Below are positions 26,743 through 34,501 of a stretch of 64,000 bases of DNA, piece by piece. Source of the DNA: an uncultured Clostridia bacterium (lineage in GTDB: Bacteria > Bacillota > Clostridia > Oscillospirales > Ruminococcaceae); assembly GCA_947627985.1 (NCBI GenBank), contig CANQYD010000004.1, forward strand, positions 1 through 64,000. Reading direction: 5' to 3'. The position numbers and the translations under genes were made by a program. The notes below the pieces were generated by a model. That model did not search any database, was not told where the DNA came from, and worked only from the letters and a program-made list of their open reading frames with translations. Every line of letters begins with the position of its first letter. The first letter of the stretch is position 1.

Positions 26743-27912
26743 CTAAAACCTCACGCTCCATCTCTCACTGTACCCCTCATGTATTTCCCCCTGCTTCCCA
26801 CACTTCACCTCGCTGCCGCGCTGAAGCTCGTCAAGCCTGCGGTCAAAATCCTCCCAATCCGCCGGGATTTTCACCGTCTTCCCTGTCCACTGCGACAGGT
26901 AAGCCGCGTTCGATATCATCAGCTCGTTGATCCCCTCGACCCCCGGCGCAAGCAGCTCCCTGCCCTCAAGAACCGCGTCCGCAAAGTTTTGGAGGATTCC
27001 CGCATGCGCGGTCCCGCGGTCGGTCGGGACATATTCATCGATATCCAAATCCGCGCCGGGAAAGCTCTCTTTTGAAGTTATCCTCACTTCCCGCTCGTCC
27101 TTTTTAAGACGCTTATAGATGAGCCTTCCCCGACTGATCTCCACCGTCCCCATGCTCCCCGTGATCTCAAGGCGGTTCGTACCCGGCAGTTCCCCGGTCG
27201 ATGTGATAAACGTCCCCGTCGCGCCGTTTTTATATCTTGCGAAGATGGTGACGTCGTCCTCGACTTCGATATCATGCCACTTTCCGACGTCGCAGAAAGC
27301 GGTTATCTCCTCCGGCATTCCGCATATCCACTGCCATAAATCAAGATTATGAGGTGCCTGATTCAGAAGCACCCCTCCGCCTTCGCCCGACCACGTCGCC
27401 CGCCACGAGCCGGAGTCGTAGTAATGCTGCGTGCGGTACCAGTTGGTGACGATCCACGACGTGCGCTTGAGTTCGCCTATCCCGCCGCTTTTAACGATCT
27501 CTCTCGCCCTTTGATACAGCGGGTCGGTGCGCTGGTTGAACATTATCCCGAAGACTTTTCCGGATCGCTTTGCCGTTTCATTCATCTTCATCGCGACGCT
27601 GACCCTGATATCCTCCGGCTTTTCGGTCAGGACATGAAGCCCCGCGTCAAGCGCTTCTATCGCGATTTTCCCATGCATCGGGTGAGGCGTCGAGATGAGT
27701 ACCGCCTGAACCCCGCCGCTTTTAATCATTTCCCGATAATCGGTAAACGCCGGGATTCCGGGGATTTTTTTCCTGAAGTGTTCAAGCCGCTCGGGGTCGA
27801 TGTCGCATATCCCCCCAAGGCTCATGCCCCGGATTTTACCGCTCGAAATGCAGCCGAAGTGCGCCGAACCTATTCCACCGACGCCGATTATGCCGATCTT
27901 AAAGCCGTCCAT
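26743..27912 (-). CDS. Gfo/Idh/MocA-family oxidoreductase
   Basis: A 389-residue NAD(P)-dependent sugar dehydrogenase. The Rossmann entry is IGIIGVGGIGSAHFG; the EKP motif used in catalysis and cofactor binding is in HVLTEKPEDI; a Trp/Tyr-rich stretch NWYRTQHYYDSGSWRATW followed by GGGVLLNQAPHNLDLWQW leads to the substrate-site HNLDL block. It overlaps the preceding oxidoreductase by one base (TAATG) and is the last of four genes. It is a close paralogue of that gene. Family members oxidise a ring hydroxyl of sugars, inositols or glycosides; the substrate here is unknown. Confidence 0.85.
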   Translation of the reverse strand: MDGFKIGIIGVGGIGSAHFGCISSGKIRGMSLGGICDIDPERLEHFRKKIPGIPAFTDYREMIKSGGVQAVLISTPHPMHGKIAIEALDAGLHVLTEKPEDIRVSVAMKMNETAKRSGKVFGIMFNQRTDPLYQRAREIVKSGGIGELKRTSWIVTNWYRTQHYYDSGSWRATWSGEGGGVLLNQAPHNLDLWQWICGMPEEITAFCDVGKWHDIEVEDDVTIFARYKNGATGTFITSTGELPGTNRLEITGSMGTVEISRGRLIYKRLKKDEREVRITSKESFPGADLDIDEYVPTDRGTAHAGILQNFADAVLEGRELLAPGVEGINELMISNAAYLSQWTGKTVKIPADWEDFDRRLDELQRGSEVKCGKQGEIHEGYSERWSVRF

Positions 27913-29087
27913 TATTTATTCCCGCCGTAGGTCCCGGAAGTGTCGGCGACCTGCTCTTTGACGTTTTTCTTGATTTTTGAGGTCGCTATCCTCTTCTTCA
28001 ATTCCTCATAGAAGAGGTCCTCGTCAAATTCCCTTAAATCGATCTCTTTGCCGAGCCATGCCGAGAGATGGATAGCGTTTGATATCGTAAGACCGTAAAT
28101 GCCCTCGCTTCCGTGCGCGACAAGCGGTTCGCCGCGAAGAATCGCGCCTCCCCAAGCCCTCAGAACTCCGTCGTGCTGGGGGTTTGAGCCGTCAAGATCA
28201 AGATCGATATTGTGCGCGCCCATATTCCCGAACGGGACCGTATTAGTCCTTGAAAACTCCGGCTCCGGCATGTCAAATTCCAAAACCGACAGACCCGAGT
28301 AATCCGAAACAATCTTCGCCTTGTCGAGCTGGATTTCAAAACGGTTGGTGCCCTTTGCGTCTCCCGTCGTCGTGATGAACACTCCCGTCGCGCCGTTTTC
28401 ATATTCGCAGTACGCCGTCACGTCGTCCTCGACCTCGATATCATGCCATTTTCCGAATTTCATGTGCGCCGAAATCTTCACCGGCATTCCGCATATCCAC
28501 TGCCACAGATCCAGATTGTGCGGAGCCTGATTGAGGAGCACCCCGCCGCCTTCGCCAGCCCATGTTGCGCGCCATGAACCCGAGTCGAAGTACGCCTGCG
28601 GACGGTACCAGTCGGTGATGATCCAGTTTGTCCGCCTGATCTGACCGTATTTCCCCGACTGCACAAGCTCCCGCATCTTCTTGTAAACGCAGTTTGTGCG
28701 CTGGTTGAACATCATCCCGAAGACGACGTCGGGGTGCTTTTTTGCCTCCTCGTTCATCTCGCGGACCTGCTTTGTATACACTCCCGCGGGCTTCTCGCAC
28801 ATGACGTGAATCTCCCGTTTTAAGCACTCTATGACGTACTTCGGGTGATCGTAGTGGGGCACGGCGACGATGCATGCGTCTATCTTTTTTGAATCGAGCA
28901 TTTCCTCGGCGCTGCTAAATCTCAAAACGTCCTCCCCGAGCTCTTTTTTTGCCCATTCAAGCCTTGCGGGGTTGATATCCGCGACAGCCGTGAGCACAAA
29001 ATCGGGGCAATTTCCCGCTTTGATCCTGCCCGCATGCCCCGAGCCCATGTTTCCTATTCCGATGATACCGAGCCTGATTTTTTCCAT
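27912..29087 (-). CDS. Gfo/Idh/MocA-family oxidoreductase
   Basis: A 391-residue paralogue of the downstream gene. It shows LGIIGIGNMGSGHAG, the HVMCEKPAGV version of the EKP motif, and the same NLDLWQW region. The start at 29087 is chosen because AAAGGAG lies 7 nt before it; a longer frame begins 24 bp upstream. Two adjacent paralogues suggest one catalyses oxidation and the other the reverse reduction, or that they form a mixed oligomer. The two upstream isomerase/epimerase genes are in the same operon. Substrate unknown. Confidence 0.85.
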   Translation of the reverse strand: MEKIRLGIIGIGNMGSGHAGRIKAGNCPDFVLTAVADINPARLEWAKKELGEDVLRFSSAEEMLDSKKIDACIVAVPHYDHPKYVIECLKREIHVMCEKPAGVYTKQVREMNEEAKKHPDVVFGMMFNQRTNCVYKKMRELVQSGKYGQIRRTNWIITDWYRPQAYFDSGSWRATWAGEGGGVLLNQAPHNLDLWQWICGMPVKISAHMKFGKWHDIEVEDDVTAYCEYENGATGVFITTTGDAKGTNRFEIQLDKAKIVSDYSGLSVLEFDMPEPEFSRTNTVPFGNMGAHNIDLDLDGSNPQHDGVLRAWGGAILRGEPLVAHGSEGIYGLTISNAIHLSAWLGKEIDLREFDEDLFYEELKKRIATSKIKKNVKEQVADTSGTYGGNK

Positions 29088-29103
29088 TATTTTACTCCTT
29101 TCG

Positions 29104-29853
29104 TCATTCAAATCCGTTAGCCTTTAAATATTCATAGCTGCGCTTTAGGCACTCAAACGGGTCCTCGCCGTAGCAGTCGTCCTGCTCGACCAGCATATAT
29201 TCGACCCCCGACTGTTCGGCGGCGTAAAATACCGCCGGGAAGTTCATGTTCCCTTCTCCCACAGGCGCGAATTTTCTGCCGTATGAAAAGTCTTTTAAGT
29301 GAATGCAGGGGCACCTTCCCGCAAGCTTTTTTATCCAATATGCCGGGTCCGCGCCAGCCGCCTGCACCCAGAAAGTATCGACGATAAAGCCCATCAGCTC
29401 CGGCGGAAACTCATCTGCCAGAATATCCAAGATCAGCCTGCCGCCGACCTTCTGAAATTCCTGATCGTGGTTGTGGTGCATGAATTTTACGCCGTTTTCA
29501 TGAAGTTTTTTTGCGACCGGGAGGTATTTTTTTACATACTCCTCCGGGGTGTCGCCGTCGCTGAGATTAAATGCGTTCCAGCCGAGCCCGCAGTATTTGC
29601 AGTCAAACTTTATGTGATCCTTTGCGATCTTTTCGGGCTCATCAAGCATTTTCTGCGGCGGGGTATGGGTGACCGCGCAGGCGAGCCCGTTTTTTCTGAG
29701 CTCATCTTTCAGCCAATCGGCGTCGAAGTCGCATGTTCCCGAGACTTGGACCGTTTTATATCCGATGTCGGCGACCTTTTTTAAAGCCTCCGAGAAGCCG
29801 CCGAGGGTCTTTGTAAACTCCCTGACGGTATAAAGCTGCGCGCCTGTTTTCAT
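29104..29853 (-). CDS. Sugar phosphate isomerase/epimerase, xylose-isomerase-like TIM barrel
   Basis: A 249-residue TIM-barrel protein starting MKTGAQLYTVREF, the usual entry of the AP-endonuclease-2/IolE-IolI type family. Metal ligands are expected at the Glu/His of MHHNHDQEF, the Asp of IVDTFWV, the His in CIHLKDF, and the final glutamate in YMLVEQDD. Such proteins isomerise or epimerise sugars or 3-keto sugars and inosose, or eliminate from 3-keto-glycosides. The start at 29853 has AAAGGAG 8 nt upstream and overlaps the end of the preceding isomerase gene (ATGA). Confidence 0.8.
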   Translation of the reverse strand: MKTGAQLYTVREFTKTLGGFSEALKKVADIGYKTVQVSGTCDFDADWLKDELRKNGLACAVTHTPPQKMLDEPEKIAKDHIKFDCKYCGLGWNAFNLSDGDTPEEYVKKYLPVAKKLHENGVKFMHHNHDQEFQKVGGRLILDILADEFPPELMGFIVDTFWVQAAGADPAYWIKKLAGRCPCIHLKDFSYGRKFAPVGEGNMNFPAVFYAAEQSGVEYMLVEQDDCYGEDPFECLKRSYEYLKANGFE

Positions 29854-30686
29854 CTTAAAATCTCCTTTAATGCCGAGCATGCTGCGTCAAAAGCGCTGTC
29901 CGAATCGGGGTAGGAATAGACCTCTCCCACCTGCGAGCGCTCGCCCTCGCGCTCAAGCGAAGCCAGCCCTGAAAATACCGTCAGATGCGGCTCCACCGTC
30001 ATCGCGACGCCTCCCATCGCCACATATTCAGAGACGATTTTTCCGACATTCCCGGCTCCCTTTCCCGCAGGCACCACCTTGCCGTCAGGGAGTGCGTCTT
30101 TGATGTGAAGATATTTTATCCTCGATTTCAAAAGCTCCCAAGCCTTCAGAGTGTCCACCCCCGACTGCACGAAGTTTGCGGGATCGAACACCCCCGCGAT
30201 CTCCGGGATATTTTCAAGAATTTCAAGACAGCGGATATCGTTCTCGCCGTAGATTCCCTTCTCGTTTTCGTGGCAGAGCCGGGCGCGGTTTTTGGATATT
30301 TCAGCCATAGCGGAAAGGCGGTCCGTGACGGCGTTTTTAAATTCCTCCTGAGGTCTGTCTTTGGGGGTGTAGAATGAAAACATTCTGATATTCGATGAAC
30401 CCAGAATATCCGCGGTATCGAGCGTTCTTTTGAGCTTATCAAGCTCCGGCTCAAACGGGTCGTTTATGCCGATCTTTCCGAGCGGGGAGCCTATCGACCA
30501 TACCTCCAAGCCTTCATCATCTAAGCGCCGGCGGATATCCTTTGCCTGTTCGGGTTTAAGGTCCGACACGTTGCCGTATTCGGTGCCCCGAAGCTCGACT
30601 CCCGATAAGGAATTTCTCTTCATCGCGGATATCTGACGGTCCATCGACGAGCCCGCTTCATCGGCAAAGGCGTATATTTTTAACAT
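29850..30686 (-). CDS. Sugar phosphate isomerase/epimerase, xylose-isomerase-like TIM barrel
   Basis: A 278-residue member of the same fold, first gene of the four-gene operon. It starts MLKIYAFADEAGSSMDRQ behind GGGAGATG. Likely metal ligands lie in LCHENEKGIYG, AGVFDPANFVQSG and KYLHIKDALPDG, and at a Glu near VAMTVEPHL. This order (Glu, Asp, His, Glu along the barrel) is typical of the family. With two Gfo/Idh/MocA dehydrogenases downstream the set resembles oxidise-rearrange-reduce pathways for inositols or glycosides. The specific sugar cannot be told. Confidence 0.8.
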   Translation of the reverse strand: MLKIYAFADEAGSSMDRQISAMKRNSLSGVELRGTEYGNVSDLKPEQAKDIRRRLDDEGLEVWSIGSPLGKIGINDPFEPELDKLKRTLDTADILGSSNIRMFSFYTPKDRPQEEFKNAVTDRLSAMAEISKNRARLCHENEKGIYGENDIRCLEILENIPEIAGVFDPANFVQSGVDTLKAWELLKSRIKYLHIKDALPDGKVVPAGKGAGNVGKIVSEYVAMGGVAMTVEPHLTVFSGLASLEREGERSQVGEVYSYPDSDSAFDAACSALKEILR

Positions 30687-30716
30687 ATTATCATCTCCCG
30701 TGAATAATTTAGAATA

Positions 30717-30744
30717 ATTATAACACAGTATCAAAAAAATGCAA
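30717..30744 (-). promoter_or_regulatory. Promoter of the isomerase/oxidoreductase operon
   Basis: On the minus strand TTGCAT (30739-30744) and TATAAT (30717-30722) lie 16 bp apart. It is divergent from, and only 28 bp away from, the SRP RNA promoter. Confidence 0.75.
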
Positions 30745-30771
30745 TAGAAAAAGAAAAATTCTTAAAACCCC

Positions 30772-30800
30772 TTGCAAAAAATCTTCGGATATGATACAAT
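30772..30800 (+). promoter_or_regulatory. Promoter of the SRP RNA and dnaX
   Basis: TTGCAA (30772-30777) and TACAAT (30795-30800) with a 17-bp spacer. The predicted start of transcription, near 30807, matches the 5' edge of the SRP RNA stem at 30808. Confidence 0.8.
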
Positions 30801-30807
30801 ATATCCG

Positions 30808-30938
30808 CGATCCGATTTGCGGGCGCACGGATCCTGTGCAACGAGGCGCTGTGAACCATGTCAGGCGGGGAACCGAGCAGCATTAAGCAGTTTGCTTTGT
30901 GTGACGCAGTTCCGTCCGTGCGCCCGCAAATCGGATCG
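30808..30938 (+). ncRNA. ffs: Signal recognition particle RNA
   Basis: An RNA of about 131 nt whose two ends pair almost perfectly over 24 bp (30808-30831 with 30915-30938). The tip contains the universally conserved SRP helix 8: GTGAACC, then GTCAGG, then GGGGAACCGAGCAGCATTAAG split over the asymmetric loop near 30851-30886. It binds Ffh and directs nascent membrane proteins to the translocon. The length is intermediate between E. coli 4.5S RNA and the 270-nt Bacillus form, so an Alu-like part is lacking. It lies directly in front of dnaX, as in several Firmicutes. Confidence 0.88.
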
Positions 30939-30962
30939 ATTTTAAGAAAAAGGGGGAGGAAG

Positions 30963-32579
30963 ATGTATACCGCACTCTACCGAAAATACCGCCCGATGAC
31001 CTTTGACGACGTCGTCTCGCAGCCGCATATCACCGCGGCGCTTGCAAGGCAGGTCGCCGAGGGGAAGACGGCTCACGCATATTTATTCACCGGCTCTCGC
31101 GGCACCGGCAAGACCACCTGCTCGCGAATCCTTGCAAAAGCGGTAAACTGCCTCCACCCGATCGACGGCAAGCCCTGTCTTGAATGCGAGATATGCAAAG
31201 CCGCCGACGCCGGAAATCTGCCCGACATCATCGAGATCGACGCCGCTTCAAATAACGGCATCAACGACATAAGAGACCTCCGGGAATCGGCTCTTTACAC
31301 GCCCGAGCGGTGCAAGTACAAGGTCTATATCATCGACGAGGTGCATATGATCTCCGCCGGCGCTTTCAACGCGCTTTTAAAGATCATGGAGGAGCCGCCG
31401 GCGCACGTCAAGTTCATCTTGGCGACGACGGAGGCGCACAAGATCCCGGCGACCATCATCTCCCGCTGCCAAAGATTTGACTTCCGCCGTATACGCGATG
31501 AAGATATCGTGGCGAGGCTTATGTATGTAGCCGCGCAGGAAAATATCGATCTCACCGAGGAAGCGGCTCTTCTGATCGCCCGGCTCTCGGACGGCGCCAT
31601 GAGGGACGCGCTGTCGCTTTTGGAGCAGTGCGTGGCGTTTTCGGATCACATCGACCCCGACGCCGTATCAAACGCCGCGGGAGTTGCGGGGAGGGACTAT
31701 CTCTTCAGCCTCCTTGAAAACGCCGCCGACGGCGACGCGTCATCGGCAATCATCACCGCCGACGAGCTCTATTCAAAGTCAAAGGACATGTCCCGCCTCT
31801 GCGAGGAGCTGACCGCGCAGACGAGGAATTTAATGCTGATAAAGACCGTCCCGAACCGTCCGGAGCTTTTAAACTGCCTGCCGAAAGAGGCTGAGAGCCT
31901 CAAAGCGATAGCGGACAAAATGAGCCTCGGGGAGATTTTATCTAAGCTTGAAATTTTACAGCGAACGCTTGAGACGCTTCCGAGAGCGGTCTCCAAGAGG
32001 ACCGAGTTTGAGATGGCTCTTGTGCGGCTTTGCACGGTAAAGTCTGCGGAAGCTTTGGGGGGAGATATATCCGCCCTTGAAAAGCGTATTTCGGCTCTTG
32101 AAAGGGCGATATCATCGGGCATGGTCATAAATCAGCCGAAGCCCGAAGCCAAAACATTATCCGACCCGCAGCCTTCAAAATCGGATCAGCCCAAGCCTTC
32201 CGACAACCCTCCGCAGCAAGCCGAAAAGAAGCCTGCCGCGCAGTTTGAGCGGTGCCGCGACTGGGACGAGATACTCGATCGGCTGACCGTCAGAAACCCC
32301 GGCTTTGCGGGGTCGCTAAAGGGCTCGCTGTCATATGTGAGCGGGGACCGGATGATGATCGTCGTGCAGAACCGATTCTTCCTGTCTTTACTGAAAGCTT
32401 CCGAAAATTCCACTTCCTTGCAGGAAGCCGCGTATGACGTCACCGGGATAAAATTCCGGATCGCCGCAAAGTGCGCCGACGGACAGGCAGAAAATCAGCC
32501 GAGCGAGCAGTCAAGCCCGGTGGACGAGCTCCTTAAAAAAGCCAAGGAAGCAGGAGTGGAGGTGGAGGAGGGAATATGA
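30963..32579 (+). CDS. dnaX: DNA polymerase III subunit gamma/tau
   Basis: Subunit of the clamp loader, 538 residues, starting MYTALYRKYRP behind GGGGGAGGAAG. The AAA+ features are all present: Walker A GSRGTGKT (44-51), four zinc cysteines at 63, 72, 75 and 78, the Walker B region IIDEVHM, and the arginine-finger SRC motif (ISRCQRFDFRR). Residues around 400-450 form a Pro/Lys/Gln-rich linker before a tau-type C-terminal domain. An upstream in-frame extension to 30858 falls inside the SRP RNA and is rejected. The next gene overlaps its stop (ATGA). Confidence 0.95.
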   Translation: MYTALYRKYRPMTFDDVVSQPHITAALARQVAEGKTAHAYLFTGSRGTGKTTCSRILAKAVNCLHPIDGKPCLECEICKAADAGNLPDIIEIDAASNNGINDIRDLRESALYTPERCKYKVYIIDEVHMISAGAFNALLKIMEEPPAHVKFILATTEAHKIPATIISRCQRFDFRRIRDEDIVARLMYVAAQENIDLTEEAALLIARLSDGAMRDALSLLEQCVAFSDHIDPDAVSNAAGVAGRDYLFSLLENAADGDASSAIITADELYSKSKDMSRLCEELTAQTRNLMLIKTVPNRPELLNCLPKEAESLKAIADKMSLGEILSKLEILQRTLETLPRAVSKRTEFEMALVRLCTVKSAEALGGDISALEKRISALERAISSGMVINQPKPEAKTLSDPQPSKSDQPKPSDNPPQQAEKKPAAQFERCRDWDEILDRLTVRNPGFAGSLKGSLSYVSGDRMMIVVQNRFFLSLLKASENSTSLQEAAYDVTGIKFRIAAKCADGQAENQPSEQSSPVDELLKKAKEAGVEVEEGI

Positions 32580-33055
32580 GAAGATCGGACCGCGAAGTGA
32601 CGGATTTTAAAGAAATTTTAGATATCATCGACTGCTGCGAAGTCCTGCGGATAGGGCTTTCCGACGGGGATTTTCCCTATATCGTGCCGGTGAATTTCGG
32701 GTATGAATATTCCGAAAATACGCTGAGTTTTTATATCCACGGCGCGCAGGAAGGCAGGAAATATGATCTGATGAAAAAGAACCGCGTCTGCTCGTTTGAA
32801 GCGGATATGCCTCTTCAAATTGAACTCAATCACGAACGCGGGAGCGCCACCATGCGCTATAAAAGCGTCATGGGAAGGGCTGAGATAGATTTTTTGGATG
32901 GCGATGAAAAGCGGCTCGGCATAGATATCCTGATGAAAAAATATCCCGAAACAAGGGACTTTAAGTACAACCAAGCCACCCTCGAGCGTACAGCCGTTAT
33001 GAGGCTTCGGGTGATGGAAATCAGCGCAAAGGCAAGTATCCCAAAAAGACTATAA
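32576..33055 (+). CDS. Pyridoxamine 5'-phosphate oxidase-like flavoprotein, Nim type
   Basis: A 159-residue split-barrel FMN-binding protein of the NimA-like group: the start MRRSDREVTD, the strand YIVPVNFGYEY and FYIHGAQEGRKYDLMKKN are the conserved blocks. Some relatives reduce nitroimidazoles and give resistance; most are of unknown use. It starts in the dnaX stop codon (ATGA) and sits between dnaX and ybaB, interrupting the usual dnaX-ybaB-recR order, so it is co-expressed with replication genes. Nitroimidazole resistance should not be assumed. Confidence 0.82.
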   Translation: MRRSDREVTDFKEILDIIDCCEVLRIGLSDGDFPYIVPVNFGYEYSENTLSFYIHGAQEGRKYDLMKKNRVCSFEADMPLQIELNHERGSATMRYKSVMGRAEIDFLDGDEKRLGIDILMKKYPETRDFKYNQATLERTAVMRLRVMEISAKASIPKRL

Positions 33056-33073
33056 TTTAAGGAGATTAACGAT

Positions 33074-33421
33074 ATGAAAGCAAGAATACCCCAGAACATG
33101 CAGGGACACGGCGGAAACATGAACCAGATGATACGCCAGGCTCAGAAGATGCAGGAGGAGATGACGGCATTTCAGGAAGAATTTGCCTCCAAGGAGTTCA
33201 CCGCTTCGGTCGGCGGAGGAGCCGTCGAGATCGTCATGAGCGGCTCAAGGGAGGTAAAATCCCTCAAAATCAAGCCCGAGGCTGTCGATCCCGATGATAC
33301 CGAGATGCTCGAAGACCTCCTCATCAGCGCCGTCAACGAGGTCCTTAAAAATATCGAGGACGCCTCGAACGACGGCATGGGAAGGATCACCGGCGGAATG
33401 AGCATGCCGGGGCTGTTCTGA
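33074..33421 (+). CDS. Nucleoid-associated protein YbaB/EbfC
   Basis: A 115-residue DNA-binding protein that forms a tweezers-like dimer on DNA. The helix MIRQAQKMQEEMTAFQEEF and strand VGGGAVEIVMSGSREV followed by LKIKPEAVDPDD are family hallmarks. The normal place is between dnaX and recR, as here. AAGGAG precedes the ATG. Its stop shares a base with the recR start (TGATG). Confidence 0.92.
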   Translation: MKARIPQNMQGHGGNMNQMIRQAQKMQEEMTAFQEEFASKEFTASVGGGAVEIVMSGSREVKSLKIKPEAVDPDDTEMLEDLLISAVNEVLKNIEDASNDGMGRITGGMSMPGLF

Positions 33422-34032
33422 TGGCTGCGGAAAATTCCTCCGGGGCTTTGCCGCTGACCCTTTTGGCGGAGCAGTTTGCAAAGCTTCCCGGAATAGGCAT
33501 GAAGACCGCTCAGCGGCTTGCGTATTCGGTGATGTCCTATTCCGACGACGAGGCGAAAGCCTTTGCCGACGCGATTTTGTACGCTCATAAGACGGTGCAC
33601 GCGTGTTCGGTATGCCAAAATCTCACGGACAAACCCGTCTGCCCGATATGTTCCGATGAAAAACGGGACCGCTCGGTCATCTGCGTGGTGGAAGGTCCCA
33701 AGGACGTCTCGGCATTCGAGCGGACCCGCGAATACAAGGGGCTTTACCATGTCCTCCACGGGCTCATATCGCCTATCGACGGCGTGACCCCGGATAAGCT
33801 TCGGATCACGGAATTATTGAAAAGGATTCAGGGCGGCGAGGTGAGGGAGGTCATCATGGCGACCAACCCCACCCCGGAAGGTGAAGCAACCGCGATGTAT
33901 ATCTCCCGGCTCCTAAAGCCTTTGGGGATAAGGGTCACGCGGCTCGCATTCGGGCTTCCGATGGGTGCAATTTTGGAGTATGCCGACGAGGTCACGCTCT
34001 ACAAGGCTCTGGAGAACCGAAATGAGATCTGA
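33421..34032 (+). CDS. recR: Recombination protein RecR
   Basis: RecR works with RecO/RecF to load RecA at gapped DNA. The 203-residue protein has the N-terminal helix-hairpin-helix KLPGIGMKTAQRLA, a zinc finger with Cys 62, 65, 74 and 77, a Toprim domain beginning CVVEGPKDVSAFE, and the C-terminal Walker-B-like 'LAFGLPMGAILEYADEVTL' block. It is one base from ybaB and overlaps tadA by 11 bp, so ybaB-recR-tadA are coupled in translation. Confidence 0.96.
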   Translation: MAAENSSGALPLTLLAEQFAKLPGIGMKTAQRLAYSVMSYSDDEAKAFADAILYAHKTVHACSVCQNLTDKPVCPICSDEKRDRSVICVVEGPKDVSAFERTREYKGLYHVLHGLISPIDGVTPDKLRITELLKRIQGGEVREVIMATNPTPEGEATAMYISRLLKPLGIRVTRLAFGLPMGAILEYADEVTLYKALENRNEI

Positions 34033-34483
34033 CGGGGAGTACATGCGTGAGGCGATCGACTTAGCGATTAAGGCGGCAGAGCAGGGGGAGGCTCCGGTCG
34101 GCTGCGTGATCGTCAGAAAGTCGGACGGCGAGATCGTCGGTCGGGGATATAATCTTCGGGAGTCAAAAAAATCGCCTCTTGCGCACGCCGAGATCATCGC
34201 CCTTGATGAGGCGAGCCGAAATCTCGGTGGCTGGCGGGTCCTGGGGTGCGACATGTTCGTGACCTTGGAGCCCTGTCCGATGTGCGCCGGGGCGATCATC
34301 AACGCCCGCATTGAGCGGCTGATCTACGGCGCTAAAGACAAAAAAGCGGGGTCGGTCGAGTCGGTCATGAAGATGTTCGATCTGCCCTACAACCACCGTC
34401 CCGAGGCTGTTCCCGGCGTTTTGGAAGATGAGTGCGCCGGGCTTTTGAGCGACTTTTTTAAGAAACTTCGGGCTAACAGATAA
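34022..34483 (+). CDS. tadA: tRNA adenosine(34) deaminase
   Basis: TadA turns A34 of tRNA-Arg(ACG) into inosine. The 153-residue protein shows the zinc deaminase motifs HAE (His55, Glu57) and PCPMCAG (Cys85, Cys88), with the family-specific RIERLIYGAKDKKAGS. The start at 34022 overlaps recR; an alternative ATG at 34043 has GGGGAG only 3 nt away. In Bacillus tadA precedes the SRP RNA and dnaX; here it has moved to the end of the group. The GH27 gene follows after 18 bp. Confidence 0.93.
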   Translation: MRSDGEYMREAIDLAIKAAEQGEAPVGCVIVRKSDGEIVGRGYNLRESKKSPLAHAEIIALDEASRNLGGWRVLGCDMFVTLEPCPMCAGAIINARIERLIYGAKDKKAGSVESVMKMFDLPYNHRPEAVPGVLEDECAGLLSDFFKKLRANR

Positions 34484-34501
34484 TGTAAAAGGAGGAAGAC
34501 T

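Noticed and set aside
30858-30962. Upstream extension of the dnaX reading frame
   Set aside because: It lies within the SRP RNA; the ATG at 30963 has the ribosome site and the conserved N-terminus.
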